A stretch of DNA of 64,000 nt from Nitrincola iocasae (GCF_008727795.1 NZ_CP044222.1:3162001-3226000), one strand, 5' to 3'; positions 34,358-43,767 are shown, numbered from the stretch's first letter. Notes: a model not told the origin generated them from the letters alone. Program-made: numbers and translations.

Positions 34358-35416
34358 TCAACCCGCTCGCCGGAGTAAATACCAACCACCCAGACTGCAT
34401 AACAGAATAGGTAACAACGTTGCCAGCAAGGGCGGAAAACCATAGACACTACTTGCTGGCCCCAACAGATCCTGAGCAAACTTGAATATCAACCCAAGAA
34501 TAACACCCGACACAATTCGCTGCCCTATAGGGACACTTCTTAATGGCCCGAAGACAAAAGAAATGCCCACTAACACCAGCGCCACAATCGACAAAGGCTG
34601 CAGCAGCTTAGCCCAGAAAGCCAGAAAATAGACATCGGCATTTACGCCCTGCCCTTGCAAATAACGGGCATACTCCCAAAGCCCGGTGATAGACAAATCG
34701 ACCGGCTCCACCACGACTATCGACAGCAAATCAGGTGTCAAACCACTTTGCCAGCGCTCTTGTGCCAAGGTGGCTGTTTCAGTATGCGCATCATGAAGAC
34801 GAGTTTCACTAATATTACTCAGACTCCAGGCGCCATCTTCAAAGGTTCCACGCTCCGCGAAACTGCTACGCAGCAGCTGCAGGTCTGAAGCAAATTCATA
34901 GCGTGTCACGCCGTGTATAATTTCACCGCTTTCTACGGCATTGATAAAGATGAAGGTATTGTCCTCTTTGTGCCAGACACCATTATCAGAATAGGCACCT
35001 CCACCAGCCATCGCCAGAGCACGTACACTCTGTGCTCGCTGCTCTGTTATTGGCGCTATAAATTGCCCAAGCAGCAACCCCACCAGCGCCATCAACATCA
35101 CCGGTTTGAATACCGTCAGCAAAATACGTCCCGTAGAAATACCCGCCGCACGCATCACAGTCAACTCACTCTGAGAGGCCAGCATGCCCAAACCCACCAT
35201 CACCCCAACCAGGGTTCCCAGCGGGATATACTCATACAGACGTCGCGGCAGAGTCCACACCACATAATAAAAAGCGCCACTCAAGGTATAGTGTTCATTC
35301 ATGTTATCCATCTGATCCAGAAAAGCGATCAGCAGATCCAACCCAAGAACAACCAACAACACCACTAGCACCGACAGTGCAACCTGTTTAAAAATATACT
35401 TATCCAGCACCTTCAT
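34358..35416 (-). CDS. lptG: LPS export ABC transporter permease LptG
   Basis: LptG forms, with LptF and LptB, the inner-membrane machine that extracts lipopolysaccharide for transport. I start at ATG 35416 (MKVLDKYIFKQVALSVLVVL), which gives 352 aa and an ATGA overlap with lptF. Six membrane segments are expected, three at the N-terminus (VLVVLLVVLGLDLLIAFL) and three at the C-terminus (LSIVALVLVGISFVFGPL), separated by the periplasmic jellyroll. LASQSELTVMRAAGISTGRI is the coupling helix that contacts LptB. Confidence 0.96.
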   Translation of the reverse strand: MKVLDKYIFKQVALSVLVVLLVVLGLDLLIAFLDQMDNMNEHYTLSGAFYYVVWTLPRRLYEYIPLGTLVGVMVGLGMLASQSELTVMRAAGISTGRILLTVFKPVMLMALVGLLLGQFIAPITEQRAQSVRALAMAGGGAYSDNGVWHKEDNTFIFINAVESGEIIHGVTRYEFASDLQLLRSSFAERGTFEDGAWSLSNISETRLHDAHTETATLAQERWQSGLTPDLLSIVVVEPVDLSITGLWEYARYLQGQGVNADVYFLAFWAKLLQPLSIVALVLVGISFVFGPLRSVPIGQRIVSGVILGLIFKFAQDLLGPASSVYGFPPLLATLLPILLCSLGGWYLLRRAG

Positions 35417-36519
35417 AGCGCTTTCCTCCCAGGCTTCCAACGTCTCAATGGCGAAAGATAGCTGAACAACTGCTGCCAATAGCGCCCTAAATAGAGGAAG
35501 TTGCCTGCGATAAAAACAAACACAAAATGCACAGACCAGAGCACGGCGGGAGATCCTCCCGACTCAACCTGCGAACGGGCGGTGGTCAGCAACGTCATGT
35601 AAGCCAGATAAAGCAGGATCGACGGAATCAGTTTGGCAAAACGTCCCTGCCGAGGGTTAGTATAACTTAGTGGAACAGCTAACAAGGTCACCACGAGCAC
35701 CAACACCGGCAGAGAGAAACGCCAGTGTAAAGCCGCCAAATCTCGGTGTTCAGAGGAAGTCAGTAGCATAGTTGTGGGCTTCGCATCCACCTCCCGGATT
35801 TCAGCCGCCAGTTCTGGCTCATCCAACTGCACCCCGTATTCACTATAGTGGATACGACTCATATCAGCGTCACCAGGACGACCATCAAAGCGATAACCAT
35901 TCAGCAGTACTAAAAACCGTTGGTGGGCTTCTGGAAATATACGTCGCTCAGCCGACTCCGCAATCAGAATATTCGGACGGCCATCCTCACCACGCTGAGA
36001 GATAAACACTTGCTTCAACTGATCACCCTGCATCGCTTCCGCATAGGTAACCTGGCCTGATGACTGGGACAGAAAACGCCCAGGTGTCACAAGGTCAAGC
36101 TCACTGCGTGCATCCTGGACAGCCAATAGTTGATCCGCTTTATTCAATCCCAGTGGTGATAGCCAGGCGCTCAACAGCAAAACCAGCAAGGAAACAACCA
36201 GCGCTGGCCCAAATACATAACTCAACAAGCGATTGCCACTGAAACCCGTCGCCCTAAGCACGACCATCTCACTATCGAGACACAAGCGCCCCAGCGCCAG
36301 CAAAATGCCCAGAAATAACCCCAGAGGCAAGAGCAACTCAAGGAAGCCAGGCATGCGATATAGCAACACCAGAAAGACAGCCTCCGCCTGCAACTTTCCC
36401 GCTGCGGCATCAGACAGGTATTTAATTAAGCGGGCACTGGTAATGATAAGCATCAGTACAGCCGTTACAGCGGACGTACTGACTAACACCTCGCGGGTGA
36501 TGTAACGGAATATGATCAA
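35413..36519 (-). CDS. lptF: LPS export ABC transporter permease LptF
   Basis: The 368-aa partner of LptG has the same layout. The N-terminal membrane helices carry the LLYRMPGFLELLLPLGLFLG and DSEMVVLRATGFSGNRLL coupling segment. A periplasmic domain spans ~130-265 and the C-terminal helices include PVLVLVVTLLAVPLSYTNPR. It is divergent from pepA; counted from the pepA ATG at 36617 the gap is 97 bases, a gene order kept across many gammaproteobacteria. Confidence 0.96.
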   Translation of the reverse strand: MIIFRYITREVLVSTSAVTAVLMLIITSARLIKYLSDAAAGKLQAEAVFLVLLYRMPGFLELLLPLGLFLGILLALGRLCLDSEMVVLRATGFSGNRLLSYVFGPALVVSLLVLLLSAWLSPLGLNKADQLLAVQDARSELDLVTPGRFLSQSSGQVTYAEAMQGDQLKQVFISQRGEDGRPNILIAESAERRIFPEAHQRFLVLLNGYRFDGRPGDADMSRIHYSEYGVQLDEPELAAEIREVDAKPTTMLLTSSEHRDLAALHWRFSLPVLVLVVTLLAVPLSYTNPRQGRFAKLIPSILLYLAYMTLLTTARSQVESGGSPAVLWSVHFVFVFIAGNFLYLGRYWQQLFSYLSPLRRWKPGRKAL

Positions 36520-36616
36520 CGCAGAATCCTGGTCGCGAACATGGTTTCGAACGATGGAAATAGTTTATAGTGGCATTATCTATCAATCGCTTTTGAATGT
36601 CTTCTCTGGAGCCAAC

Positions 36617-38134
36617 ATGTTTTTTGAAATAATCAGCGACACCCCGCAAACCCTCTCCACTGACTGCTTGGTAATTGGCATTGAAGCGGAAGGTGCCCTG
36701 ACGCCGACAGCCGCACTGATTGATCAAGCAACAGGCGGCGGAATTCAAACGTTGATCAACAGCGGCGACCTGACGGGTAAAGCGGGCGAACTGCTGATGT
36801 TGCATAATTTAGCTGGCATTTCTGCTGCACGCGTCCTGGTTGCAGGCTTAGGTAAAGCCGATGAACGTAAAGATCGTCATTTCCGCAAACTAGTCAAAGG
36901 CATCAACCTGGTCCTAGGTAAACTGAAACTAAAGTCTGTCACTATCGCCCTCGATGGACTGGCCAGCGATCAAAGTGACGTTTACCGACAGACTCGCTTG
37001 TTCACCGAATGGACCTCTGCCGATTTTTATAAATACGACAGCACCAAGAGCAAAAAATCCGATCCAGTGTCACTGGAACAGTATGCTATTCACCTCCAGG
37101 AAGACGACGCCGAACTAGGTGAAAGTGCATTACTGGATGGCGTCGCCATTGCCAACGGTGTCAGCAGCGCCCGTGAACTGGGCAACCTGCCAGGCAATAT
37201 TTGCACCCCCACTTATTTGGCCGACAAAGCCAAAGCACTGGGCGAGGAGTTTGATAGCCTGAAGGTTAAAATTCTTAATGAAGAAAAAATGGAAAAACTT
37301 GGCATGCATAGCTTACTTTCAGTAGGCCGTGGCAGTGCGCAACCCTCCAAACTCATTGTCATTGAATACCATGGCGGCAAAGATACGGATGCTCCACACG
37401 TTCTGGTTGGCAAGGGGATTACCTTCGACACCGGCGGCATCAGCCTAAAACCCGGTGCAGGCATGGATGAGATGAAGTTTGACATGTGTGGTGCCGCCAG
37501 TGTTTTGGGTACTGTTGAAGCCGCCGCCGAGATGCAACTGCCCATAAACCTCGTCGTGATTGTCGCCGCCGCCGAGAATATGCCAGGTAGTCAAGCCACC
37601 AAACCCGGCGATGTTGTCACCACCATGTCAGGCCAGACAGTAGAAATTCTAAATACCGATGCCGAAGGCCGACTGGTGCTTTGCGACGCACTGACCTATG
37701 CAGAACGTTTTAAACCGGCCAGCGTCATAGATGTCGCCACGCTGACGGGTGCCTGCATTATCGCCCTGGGCCACCAGGCCACTGGCCTGCTGTCCAATAA
37801 TGATGAACTGGCTGGAGCTCTGCAGCAAGCTGGTGACTTTGCCTCTGACCGCGCCTGGCCATTGCCACTATGGGATGAGTACCAGGAACTGCTGGATTCC
37901 AACTTTGCCGATATAGCCAACATCGGTGGCCGCTCAGCTGGCACCATCACGGCCGCCTGTTTCCTGTCGCGCTTCACTAAAGCCTATCCTTGGGCTCACC
38001 TGGATATCGCTGGCGTCGCCTGGAATAGCAATGGCAAAGAAAAAGGTGCTACCGGACGCTGTGTCTCATTACTCTGCCAGTACCTGATTGATCAAGCCGA
38101 AGCCGTTGAGGTCAACGAGGAAGTGCATCACTGA
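36617..38134 (+). CDS. pepA: Leucyl aminopeptidase (cytosol aminopeptidase)
   Basis: This M17 metallopeptidase also acts in some species as a DNA-binding recombination or regulatory factor. ATG 36617 (MFFEIISDTPQTL) behind GGAG gives 505 aa, the usual length; the frame is open from 36512 but that part lies in the divergent promoter region. Metal and catalytic residues are in VGKGITFDTGGISLKPG and the signature NTDAEGRLVL. It overlaps holC by one base (TGATG). Confidence 0.97.
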   Translation: MFFEIISDTPQTLSTDCLVIGIEAEGALTPTAALIDQATGGGIQTLINSGDLTGKAGELLMLHNLAGISAARVLVAGLGKADERKDRHFRKLVKGINLVLGKLKLKSVTIALDGLASDQSDVYRQTRLFTEWTSADFYKYDSTKSKKSDPVSLEQYAIHLQEDDAELGESALLDGVAIANGVSSARELGNLPGNICTPTYLADKAKALGEEFDSLKVKILNEEKMEKLGMHSLLSVGRGSAQPSKLIVIEYHGGKDTDAPHVLVGKGITFDTGGISLKPGAGMDEMKFDMCGAASVLGTVEAAAEMQLPINLVVIVAAAENMPGSQATKPGDVVTTMSGQTVEILNTDAEGRLVLCDALTYAERFKPASVIDVATLTGACIIALGHQATGLLSNNDELAGALQQAGDFASDRAWPLPLWDEYQELLDSNFADIANIGGRSAGTITAACFLSRFTKAYPWAHLDIAGVAWNSNGKEKGATGRCVSLLCQYLIDQAEAVEVNEEVHH

Positions 38135-38562
38135 TGTCACGACGCGCTGATTTTTACATTCTACCTCAAGCCGATGAAGACAGCCGCGCTGTCTTCATCT
38201 GTCGGGTTTGTCAGAAAGCCATGCAGCAGGGGCTAGAGGTCTATATACACACCGACCATCAAGCAAAAGCTGAAAGCCTTGATCGACTACTTTGGTCCTT
38301 TCGGGATGACAGTTTCCTGCCTCATCACTTGATCGGCAATACGCCAACAGCCCCCATCAGCATAGGTCATGGCGATCAGCTACCCGAACACCGACAGCTG
38401 TTTCTCAATGCAGCTAGCTTACTGCCGGAAGCAGCCTTTGAGTTTGAACGCATCGCCGATGTGGTGATCCAGGCCCCAGAGCTGCTGGCAAGCTCACGTC
38501 AGAACTACAGCCGCTGCCGGGAACTGGGTTATGAGATGCACCGAACGGACATGCGCAAATAA
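38134..38562 (+). CDS. holC: DNA polymerase III subunit chi
   Basis: HolC bridges the clamp-loader subunit psi to single-stranded-DNA-binding protein. The 142-aa protein shows the family start (RRADFYILPQADEDSRAVFICRVC QKAMQQG), LDRLLWSFRDDSFLPHHLIG, and the C-terminal half. The ATG overlaps the pepA stop, and valS follows in the conserved pepA-holC-valS order. Confidence 0.95.
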   Translation: MSRRADFYILPQADEDSRAVFICRVCQKAMQQGLEVYIHTDHQAKAESLDRLLWSFRDDSFLPHHLIGNTPTAPISIGHGDQLPEHRQLFLNAASLLPEAAFEFERIADVVIQAPELLASSRQNYSRCRELGYEMHRTDMRK

Positions 38563-38600
38563 TCTAACCGACAAACCTACAACCTGTGTGCTACAGCCGT

Positions 38601-38606
38601 TATAAT
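38601..38606 (+). promoter_or_regulatory. Possible -10 element of a valS promoter
   Basis: A perfect TATAAT lies 79 bases before the chosen valS start and just after the holC stop. No convincing -35 is seen 17 bases upstream, so valS may depend on an activator or on read-through. Confidence 0.35.
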
Positions 38607-38684
38607 GACGCATTTTTGCGGAAGCATTGCATTACCACCTTGCGTCACTTCCCCCAGTCCCGAATGTTAACTACTGAGATGAGC

Positions 38685-41522
38685 ATGGATAAGACCTATC
38701 AGCCACATGAAATTGAAAACACCTGGTACGACAAATGGGAGCAGAGCGGTTACTTTAAGCCCTCAGGTCAGGGAGATGCCTACAGCATTATGATCCCGCC
38801 GCCCAACGTGACCGGTAGTTTACATATGGGCCATGCCTTCCAGGACACCATCATGGACAGCCTGATCCGCCATCAGCGCATGCTGGGTAAAAACACCCTC
38901 TGGCAAGCAGGCACAGATCATGCCGGCATTGCCACCCAGATGCTGGTTGAGCGCAAAGTGGCTGCCGAAGAAGGTAAAACCCGCCATGATCTAGGCCGCG
39001 AGGCTTTTATCGACAAGATCTGGGAATGGAAAGAAGAATCCGGCGGCACGATTACTCGCCAACTGCGTCGCATGGGTGCATCGCTGGACTGGAGTCGTGA
39101 GCGCTTCACCATGGACGAGGGGTTTTACAAAGCCGTACAGGAAGTTTTTGTACGCTTATATGATGACAAGCTGATTTATCGTGGCAAGCGCCTGGTGAAC
39201 TGGGACTGCAAACTGCACACCGCCATCTCTGATCTGGAAGTGGAAAACAAGGATCAAAGTGGTCACCTGTGGCATTTCCGCTACCCGCTTGCCGACGGTG
39301 CTAAAACCAGTGATGGTAAAGACTACCTTATTGTAGCCACCACACGACCCGAAACCATGCTCGGTGACACCGCGGTTGCGGTAAACCCGAACGACAAACG
39401 CTACACCTCTCTGATTGGTCAGTATGTCGAATTACCCTTAGTCGGTCGCCGCATACCGATCATTGCCGATGATTATGTCGATGCCGAGTTTGGTAGTGGT
39501 TGTGTGAAGATCACCCCGGCACATGACTTTAACGACTACGAAGTCGGCAAACGCCACCAGCTACCCATGATCAATATATTCGATCACAACGGTGCGATAC
39601 TGCAACGAGCCGAGGTCTTCAACACTGACAGCAGTGAAAATACCGAACTGGATGATCGTTTGCCGGAACAGTATCAGGGACTGGACCGTTTTGATGCGCG
39701 CAAACTGATTATCAGCGAATTTGAATCTGCCGATCTGCTGGAAAAAATTGATCCGCATGCCCTGAAAGTGCCCTATGGCGATCGTTCAGGTGTCGTCATT
39801 GAGCCCCTGCTCACCGACCAGTGGTTTGTCGCCGTTGAAGAACTGGCAAAACCGGCCATTGCCGCGGTGGAAAATGGCGACATTGAATTCGTCCCCAAAC
39901 AATATGAAAACATGTATTTTGCCTGGATGCGTGACCTGCAGGATTGGTGTATTTCTCGCCAACTCTGGTGGGGTCACCGTATACCCGCATGGTATGACGA
40001 CTGCGGTAATGTCTATGTCGCCCGTAACGAAGCTGAAGTACGAGACAAATACCAACTCAGCCATGACCTGCCACTGAAACAGGACGATGATGTGCTGGAT
40101 ACCTGGTTCTCCTCAGGACTCTGGACCTTTGGCACCCTGGGCTGGCCGGAAAACACCCCGGAACTGAATACCTTCCACCCCAGCAGCTCCCTGGTTACCG
40201 GTTTTGACATCATCTTCTTCTGGGTTGCCAGAATGATCATGTTCACCCTCAAGTTCACCGGCGAAGTCCCCTTCAAACAGGTCTATGTGCATGGCCTGGT
40301 GCGTGATCAGGATGGACAGAAAATGTCCAAGTCTAAAGGTAACGTACTCGACCCGCTGGATTTGATCGATGGCATCGACCTGGAAACCCTGGTGGCCAAA
40401 CGCACCGGTAACATGATGCAGCCACAGCTGGCTAAAAAAATCGAAGACCAGACCCGCAAGCACTTCCCCGAGGGTATTGCCGCTTATGGTACAGATGCAC
40501 TGCGCTTTACCTTCCTGTCACTGGCCTCGACCGGCCGCGATATCAAGTTCGATATGCAGCGCATGGAAGGCTATCGCAACTTCTGTAACAAACTCTGGAA
40601 CGCCGCTCGTTATGTACTGATGAATACCGAAGAGCAGGACTGCGGCATCCAGGGAGAAACCGTGGAACTCACCCTGCCGGATCGCTGGATCATTTCTCGC
40701 CTGCAGGAAACCGAAGCGCAAATTGCCAAACACTTTGCCGAATACCGCTTTGACCTGGTCGCCAGCACCCTGTATGAATTTGTCTGGAATGAATACTGCG
40801 ACTGGTATCTGGAACTGTCCAAGCCAGTGCTTTGGGATGAATCTGCACCGACTGAACGCTTACGCGGTACGCGCCGCACCTTAGTCAGAGTACTGGAAGC
40901 TATTTTGCGTTTAGCTCACCCGCTGATGCCCTATATTACCGAAGAGATCTGGCAACGTATTGCACCCCTTGCCGGAAAACAGGGCGATACGATTATGCTG
41001 CAAGCTTACCCGCTTGCCGAAGACAGCAAGATTGACACTCAAGCCAATGCCGACATCGAATGGCTGAAAGCAGTAATGCTGGCTATTCGTAATATTCGCG
41101 GTGAAATGAACTTGTCACCCGGCAAGGCGATTCCGGTATGGCTTGGCAACGCCTCAACCGAAGATCAACGCCGCCTGGAAGCAACCCGCCCACTGCTCAC
41201 CAAACTGGCCAAGCTGGAGCTGATTGAACTGCTGGATAGCCAGCAGGAAGCACCTATGTCAGCGACAGCCCTGGTCGGCCAGATGGAAATACTGGTACCC
41301 ATGGCTGGTATCATTGATAAAGAGGCCGAACTCAGCCGTTTGAGCAAAGAACTGGAAAAACTCAACAAGGAGATCAGCCGACTGGATGGCAAGCTGTCTA
41401 ACCAGGGGTTTGTCAGCAAGGCACCCGCGGAAGTCGTGGAGAAAGAGCGCGCCAAGCTGGCAGAAATGCAATCAGCCTATACCCGCCTTGAAGAACAGCA
41501 CAGCACTATTGCTGCAATCTAA
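38685..41522 (+). CDS. valS: Valyl-tRNA synthetase
   Basis: This class I synthetase charges tRNA-Val and edits threonine. I start at ATG 38685 (MDKTYQPHEIENTWYDKWEQ), giving 945 aa; upstream ATGs at 38664 and 38679 are possible, and the frame is open from 38586. HIGH appears as NVTGSLHMGHAFQ, KMSKS as DGQKMSKSKGNVLDP, and the editing domain includes TTRPETMLGDTAVAVNP. The C-terminal coiled coil (KEAELSRLSKELEKLNKEIS) that binds tRNA is complete. Confidence 0.97.
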   Translation: MDKTYQPHEIENTWYDKWEQSGYFKPSGQGDAYSIMIPPPNVTGSLHMGHAFQDTIMDSLIRHQRMLGKNTLWQAGTDHAGIATQMLVERKVAAEEGKTRHDLGREAFIDKIWEWKEESGGTITRQLRRMGASLDWSRERFTMDEGFYKAVQEVFVRLYDDKLIYRGKRLVNWDCKLHTAISDLEVENKDQSGHLWHFRYPLADGAKTSDGKDYLIVATTRPETMLGDTAVAVNPNDKRYTSLIGQYVELPLVGRRIPIIADDYVDAEFGSGCVKITPAHDFNDYEVGKRHQLPMINIFDHNGAILQRAEVFNTDSSENTELDDRLPEQYQGLDRFDARKLIISEFESADLLEKIDPHALKVPYGDRSGVVIEPLLTDQWFVAVEELAKPAIAAVENGDIEFVPKQYENMYFAWMRDLQDWCISRQLWWGHRIPAWYDDCGNVYVARNEAEVRDKYQLSHDLPLKQDDDVLDTWFSSGLWTFGTLGWPENTPELNTFHPSSSLVTGFDIIFFWVARMIMFTLKFTGEVPFKQVYVHGLVRDQDGQKMSKSKGNVLDPLDLIDGIDLETLVAKRTGNMMQPQLAKKIEDQTRKHFPEGIAAYGTDALRFTFLSLASTGRDIKFDMQRMEGYRNFCNKLWNAARYVLMNTEEQDCGIQGETVELTLPDRWIISRLQETEAQIAKHFAEYRFDLVASTLYEFVWNEYCDWYLELSKPVLWDESAPTERLRGTRRTLVRVLEAILRLAHPLMPYITEEIWQRIAPLAGKQGDTIMLQAYPLAEDSKIDTQANADIEWLKAVMLAIRNIRGEMNLSPGKAIPVWLGNASTEDQRRLEATRPLLTKLAKLELIELLDSQQEAPMSATALVGQMEILVPMAGIIDKEAELSRLSKELEKLNKEISRLDGKLSNQGFVSKAPAEVVEKERAKLAEMQSAYTRLEEQHSTIAAI

Positions 41523-41535
41523 TCCGGACCAGGAC

Positions 41536-41767
41536 ATATAGCGCCAGGGACGGCGTGTATGTAAAAAACACAGGAACAGCACAGCTTGCCCGTATAAATC
41601 CTGTAGAGCCTGCGGCATATAGCGTAGCGCCAAGGATGGCGCCCATGCAGAAAACACAGGAACAGCAGCTGCCCGTATAAATCCTTAGAGCCCGCGGCAT
41701 ATAGCGCCAAGGATGGCGCGTATGCAGAAAATGCAGGAGCAATTTTCTGCCCGTACATCCTGTACAT
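41536..41767. repeat. Three tandem ~81-bp REP-like repeats
   Basis: Units begin at 41536, 41617 and 41699 (lengths 81, 82 and ~69) and share ATATAGCGCCAAGGATGGCG, then GCAGAAAACACAGGAACAGC and TGCCCGTATAAATCCT. The core GCGCC-AAGGAT-GGCGC forms a hairpin in each unit. The ORFs on the minus strand over this stretch only reflect the ~27-codon period. The last unit runs into the valS terminator. Confidence 0.85.
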
Positions 41768-41800
41768 AAAAAAACCTGCTGGATGAGGCAGCAGGTTTTT
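41766..41800. terminator. Bidirectional rho-independent terminator after valS
   Basis: The 8-bp stem AACCTGCT/AGCAGGTT (41773-41780, 41790-41797) has an A run before it and a T run after it. It can stop valS on the plus strand and the 43-aa gene on the minus strand. Confidence 0.85.
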
Positions 41801-41853
41801 ACAGGGCACAATTTTTGAGAATGAAGCTGTTATCTAAAAAGAAACCGGCAGAC

Positions 41854-41985
41854 TTACTTTTTTTGATCTTCTTTCATCAAGACACGCAGCTTGAACCCTG
41901 CCCAAATCATTACAGCAGTAATACCGATGATACCGATCATACTAGGGACCAGTACTTCCAGACTATGGATATCTATTCCGAACAT
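41854..41985 (-). CDS. Small single-span membrane protein (43 aa), unnamed
   Basis: This gene is too short for usual ORF lists but well supported. ATG 41985 follows AAGAGGTGATGAC, a strong Shine-Dalgarno at good spacing. The protein starts MFGIDIHSLEVLVPSMIG, has one hydrophobic helix (VPSMIGIIGITAVMIWAG, residues ~13-30) and ends in a basic tail (FKLRVLMKEDQKK). It would insert with the tail inside. Its only neighbour in this direction is the terminator at 41766-41800, so it is a single-gene unit. No function can be assigned; small proteins of this form often act as subunits or regulators of membrane complexes. Confidence 0.75.
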   Translation of the reverse strand: MFGIDIHSLEVLVPSMIGIIGITAVMIWAGFKLRVLMKEDQKK

Positions 41986-42182
41986 GTCATCACCTCTTAA
42001 CGGTTAACTGCGACTAGAGTACCCGCTTATTTACTATGGAATATTGACCCAGCTCAATTTTTCTTCCGGTCGCACTAACATCGGCTCAGACACCGCAGAA
42101 TTTATGTTTCCAGACTGGCATTCCTAATCACCTTCCCATTACACTCTAAGTAGATCACTATGAAATAAAAAAGGAGTTGAAC

Positions 42183-42383
42183 ATGGCTAATCGTTTTAAC
42201 CGCTGGACTGCTGACGAAGTCATCAAAATGAATGAAGAAACCTTCATGGTTGAGGTGTTGGATATGATCAAATTTTCACCAGAACTTGATGATTCCGATG
42301 CCCGCGTTGTCGCAGCCAACAAAAAACTTGATGCAATTGAACAGGCTCTTAAAATGCGCCTTAACGCCAAACAAGACAACTGA
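42183..42383 (+). CDS. Small soluble protein of unknown function (66 aa)
   Basis: A strong AAAAAGGAG lies six bases upstream of ATG 42183, so I prefer this start to the ATG two codons earlier. The protein is helical and charged (MANRFNRWTADEVIKMNEET, ending LDAIEQALKMRLNAKQDN), with no membrane segment. I do not recognise it. The good translation signal and composition make it likely real. Confidence 0.65.
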   Translation: MANRFNRWTADEVIKMNEETFMVEVLDMIKFSPELDDSDARVVAANKKLDAIEQALKMRLNAKQDN

Positions 42384-42792
42384 TTGGCTCACCAGGGCAG
42401 ATCTCAAAGGATAGCCCTGGTCCACCCTACCCGACCTTACCGCTCAACCCTGCCAACTCACACCACCTCCCCCTAATATTCTGTATCTCAGATACGAAAC
42501 ATCAACTATTAATTTAGAGTAATCAAAAACTATTTTTTGATTACTCTAAAGCTAATTTTTATAGCAAAAAAGACTAAAAAAACTTGCAAAGAAAATGCGA
42601 ATTACTCCTTATATATCAAATAGTTAGATAATATATATTCTGCAACTCAAAATCCTTGAATAAATAGTTATTTATCCTTGTTTTTCAATGACTTAAAACC
42701 ATAATTTATTCACTAAATACTTGTGATGAATCATTATTTGATATAAACTTATCAATAATAGTTAAATGATGTTTCTTAAAGAGGATATGATC
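42384..42792. other. AT-rich intergenic stretch with strong hairpin
   Basis: About 400 bases are much more AT-rich than the neighbouring genes, especially 42500-42780. No gene is seen. It holds the 17-bp perfect hairpin at 42513-42550 and presumably the promoter of the gene at 42793. The composition suggests foreign DNA or a regulatory region bound by nucleoid proteins. Confidence 0.6.
42513..42550. repeat. Perfect 17-bp inverted repeat with 4-base loop
   Basis: TTTAGAGTAATCAAAAA (42513-42529) and TTTTTGATTACTCTAAA (42534-42550) pair completely. The 3' side has only ATT-rich sequence and no clean T run. It could be a terminator for the 42183 gene, an operator or a recombination site. Confidence 0.7.
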
Positions 42793-43053
42793 ATGCAAGA
42801 GAAGGAAGTAAGGCTGCTTTTTAAAGCTGGCGTGTTTGAATCCTGTCAGGCGATACCCATTTCCATGTCTCGCGGCTGGACGCTAAAATTCGTAACCCGT
42901 GATCAGGAAATCATCACGCTGAACCTGCAACGATCAAATACTGAACGCGAGTTCAAAAGCCTGGATGGCGCAGCGGCAGTAGCCAAGCGCATAGGTTTTG
43001 ATTGGTTGAATGTGCAGATCGGGGAGTTGCAATGGCGGGAAAAGGTTTCCTGA
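42793..43053 (+). CDS. Small protein resembling plasmid partition-associated (ParC/KfrB-like) proteins
   Basis: ATG 42793 follows AGAGGATATGATC, so I use it rather than the ATGs at 42766-42787; the product is 86 aa. The pattern (KEVRLLFKAGVFESCQAIPI SMSRGWTLKFVTRDQ, then FKSLDGAAAVAKRIGFDWLN) recalls a small domain of plasmid ParC/RepB-labelled proteins. This is memory of the pattern, not a search. It sits after an AT-rich patch, which supports a horizontal origin. Function is unknown. Confidence 0.6.
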   Translation: MQEKEVRLLFKAGVFESCQAIPISMSRGWTLKFVTRDQEIITLNLQRSNTEREFKSLDGAAAVAKRIGFDWLNVQIGELQWREKVS

Positions 43054-43113
43054 ACATCAGGAGAGCACTGCAGGAAACCTTTTTACATTATAGATAGAAA
43101 AAGAATAACTAAA

Positions 43114-43767
43114 TCAGGGCTGCAAGCGCTCTATTGCCCAACTGCCATCATCCTGAAGCCGATAACTAAAACGGTCATGCAGGCGACTGGGACGACCTTG
43201 CCAGAACTCAAAACGTTGCGGTTTGAGTAGATAGCCACCCCAGGATTCTGGGCAGGCAACATTACCATCAGGATGCTGCTGCTTAAGCTCTGCGATAGCG
43301 ACCTCAAGTAGCTCTCGTGACGCTATCGGCTGACTTTGACAAGACACAGCCGCGCTCAGACGACTGCCTGCCGGACGTTGACTAAAATAAGCCTGACCAT
43401 CCGCCGCCGATAATTTCTGCACCTGCCCACGCACCCTGATCTGGCGAGACAGCGCAGGCCAGTAGAACAAAAGTTCAGCCTGAGGATTAATCGCCAATTG
43501 CTGACCTTTTTCGCTGCGGTAATCCGTAAACCAGGTAAAACCTTTGCTATCATACTGTTTCAATAAAACAATACGGGCAGCCGGCATACCCTCTGCATCC
43601 GCCGTAGCCAAGGTCATTGCCGTGGCTTCATCCGCATACTGAGCTAGCGCCTGTTCAAACCAGGTGGCAAACTGCTGCATAGGATCGGCACTCAGGTCAT
43701 CCCGATTCAGGTCTCCGACCTCATATTCACGCCTCAGTGATCTGAGGTCTGATGTATCTTGACTCAT
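43114..43767 (-). CDS. pdxH: Pyridoxine/pyridoxamine 5'-phosphate oxidase
   Basis: PdxH makes pyridoxal 5'-phosphate with FMN and oxygen. The 217-aa protein matches the family over its length: DLRSLRREYEVGDLNRDDL, MTLATADAEGMPAARIVLLK, RQIRVRGQVQKLS, and the C-terminal WQGRPSRLHDRFSYRLQDDG with ERLQP end. It is divergent from the lipoprotein gene, 117 bases apart. PLP is needed by DapC encoded at 51662. Confidence 0.97.
   Translation of the reverse strand: MSQDTSDLRSLRREYEVGDLNRDDLSADPMQQFATWFEQALAQYADEATAMTLATADAEGMPAARIVLLKQYDSKGFTWFTDYRSEKGQQLAINPQAELLFYWPALSRQIRVRGQVQKLSAADGQAYFSQRPAGSRLSAAVSCQSQPIASRELLEVAIAELKQQHPDGNVACPESWGGYLLKPQRFEFWQGRPSRLHDRFSYRLQDDGSWAIERLQP

Noticed and set aside
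41536..41767. Possible CRISPR array
   Set aside because: There are only three units of ~81 bases with similar sequence throughout, no short repeat/unique spacer pattern and no cas genes.
41472..41811. Three overlapping minus-strand frames with repeated WRYM-like peptides
   Set aside because: The peptide repeats only reflect the ~27-codon period of the DNA repeats; there is no RBS and a terminator lies inside.
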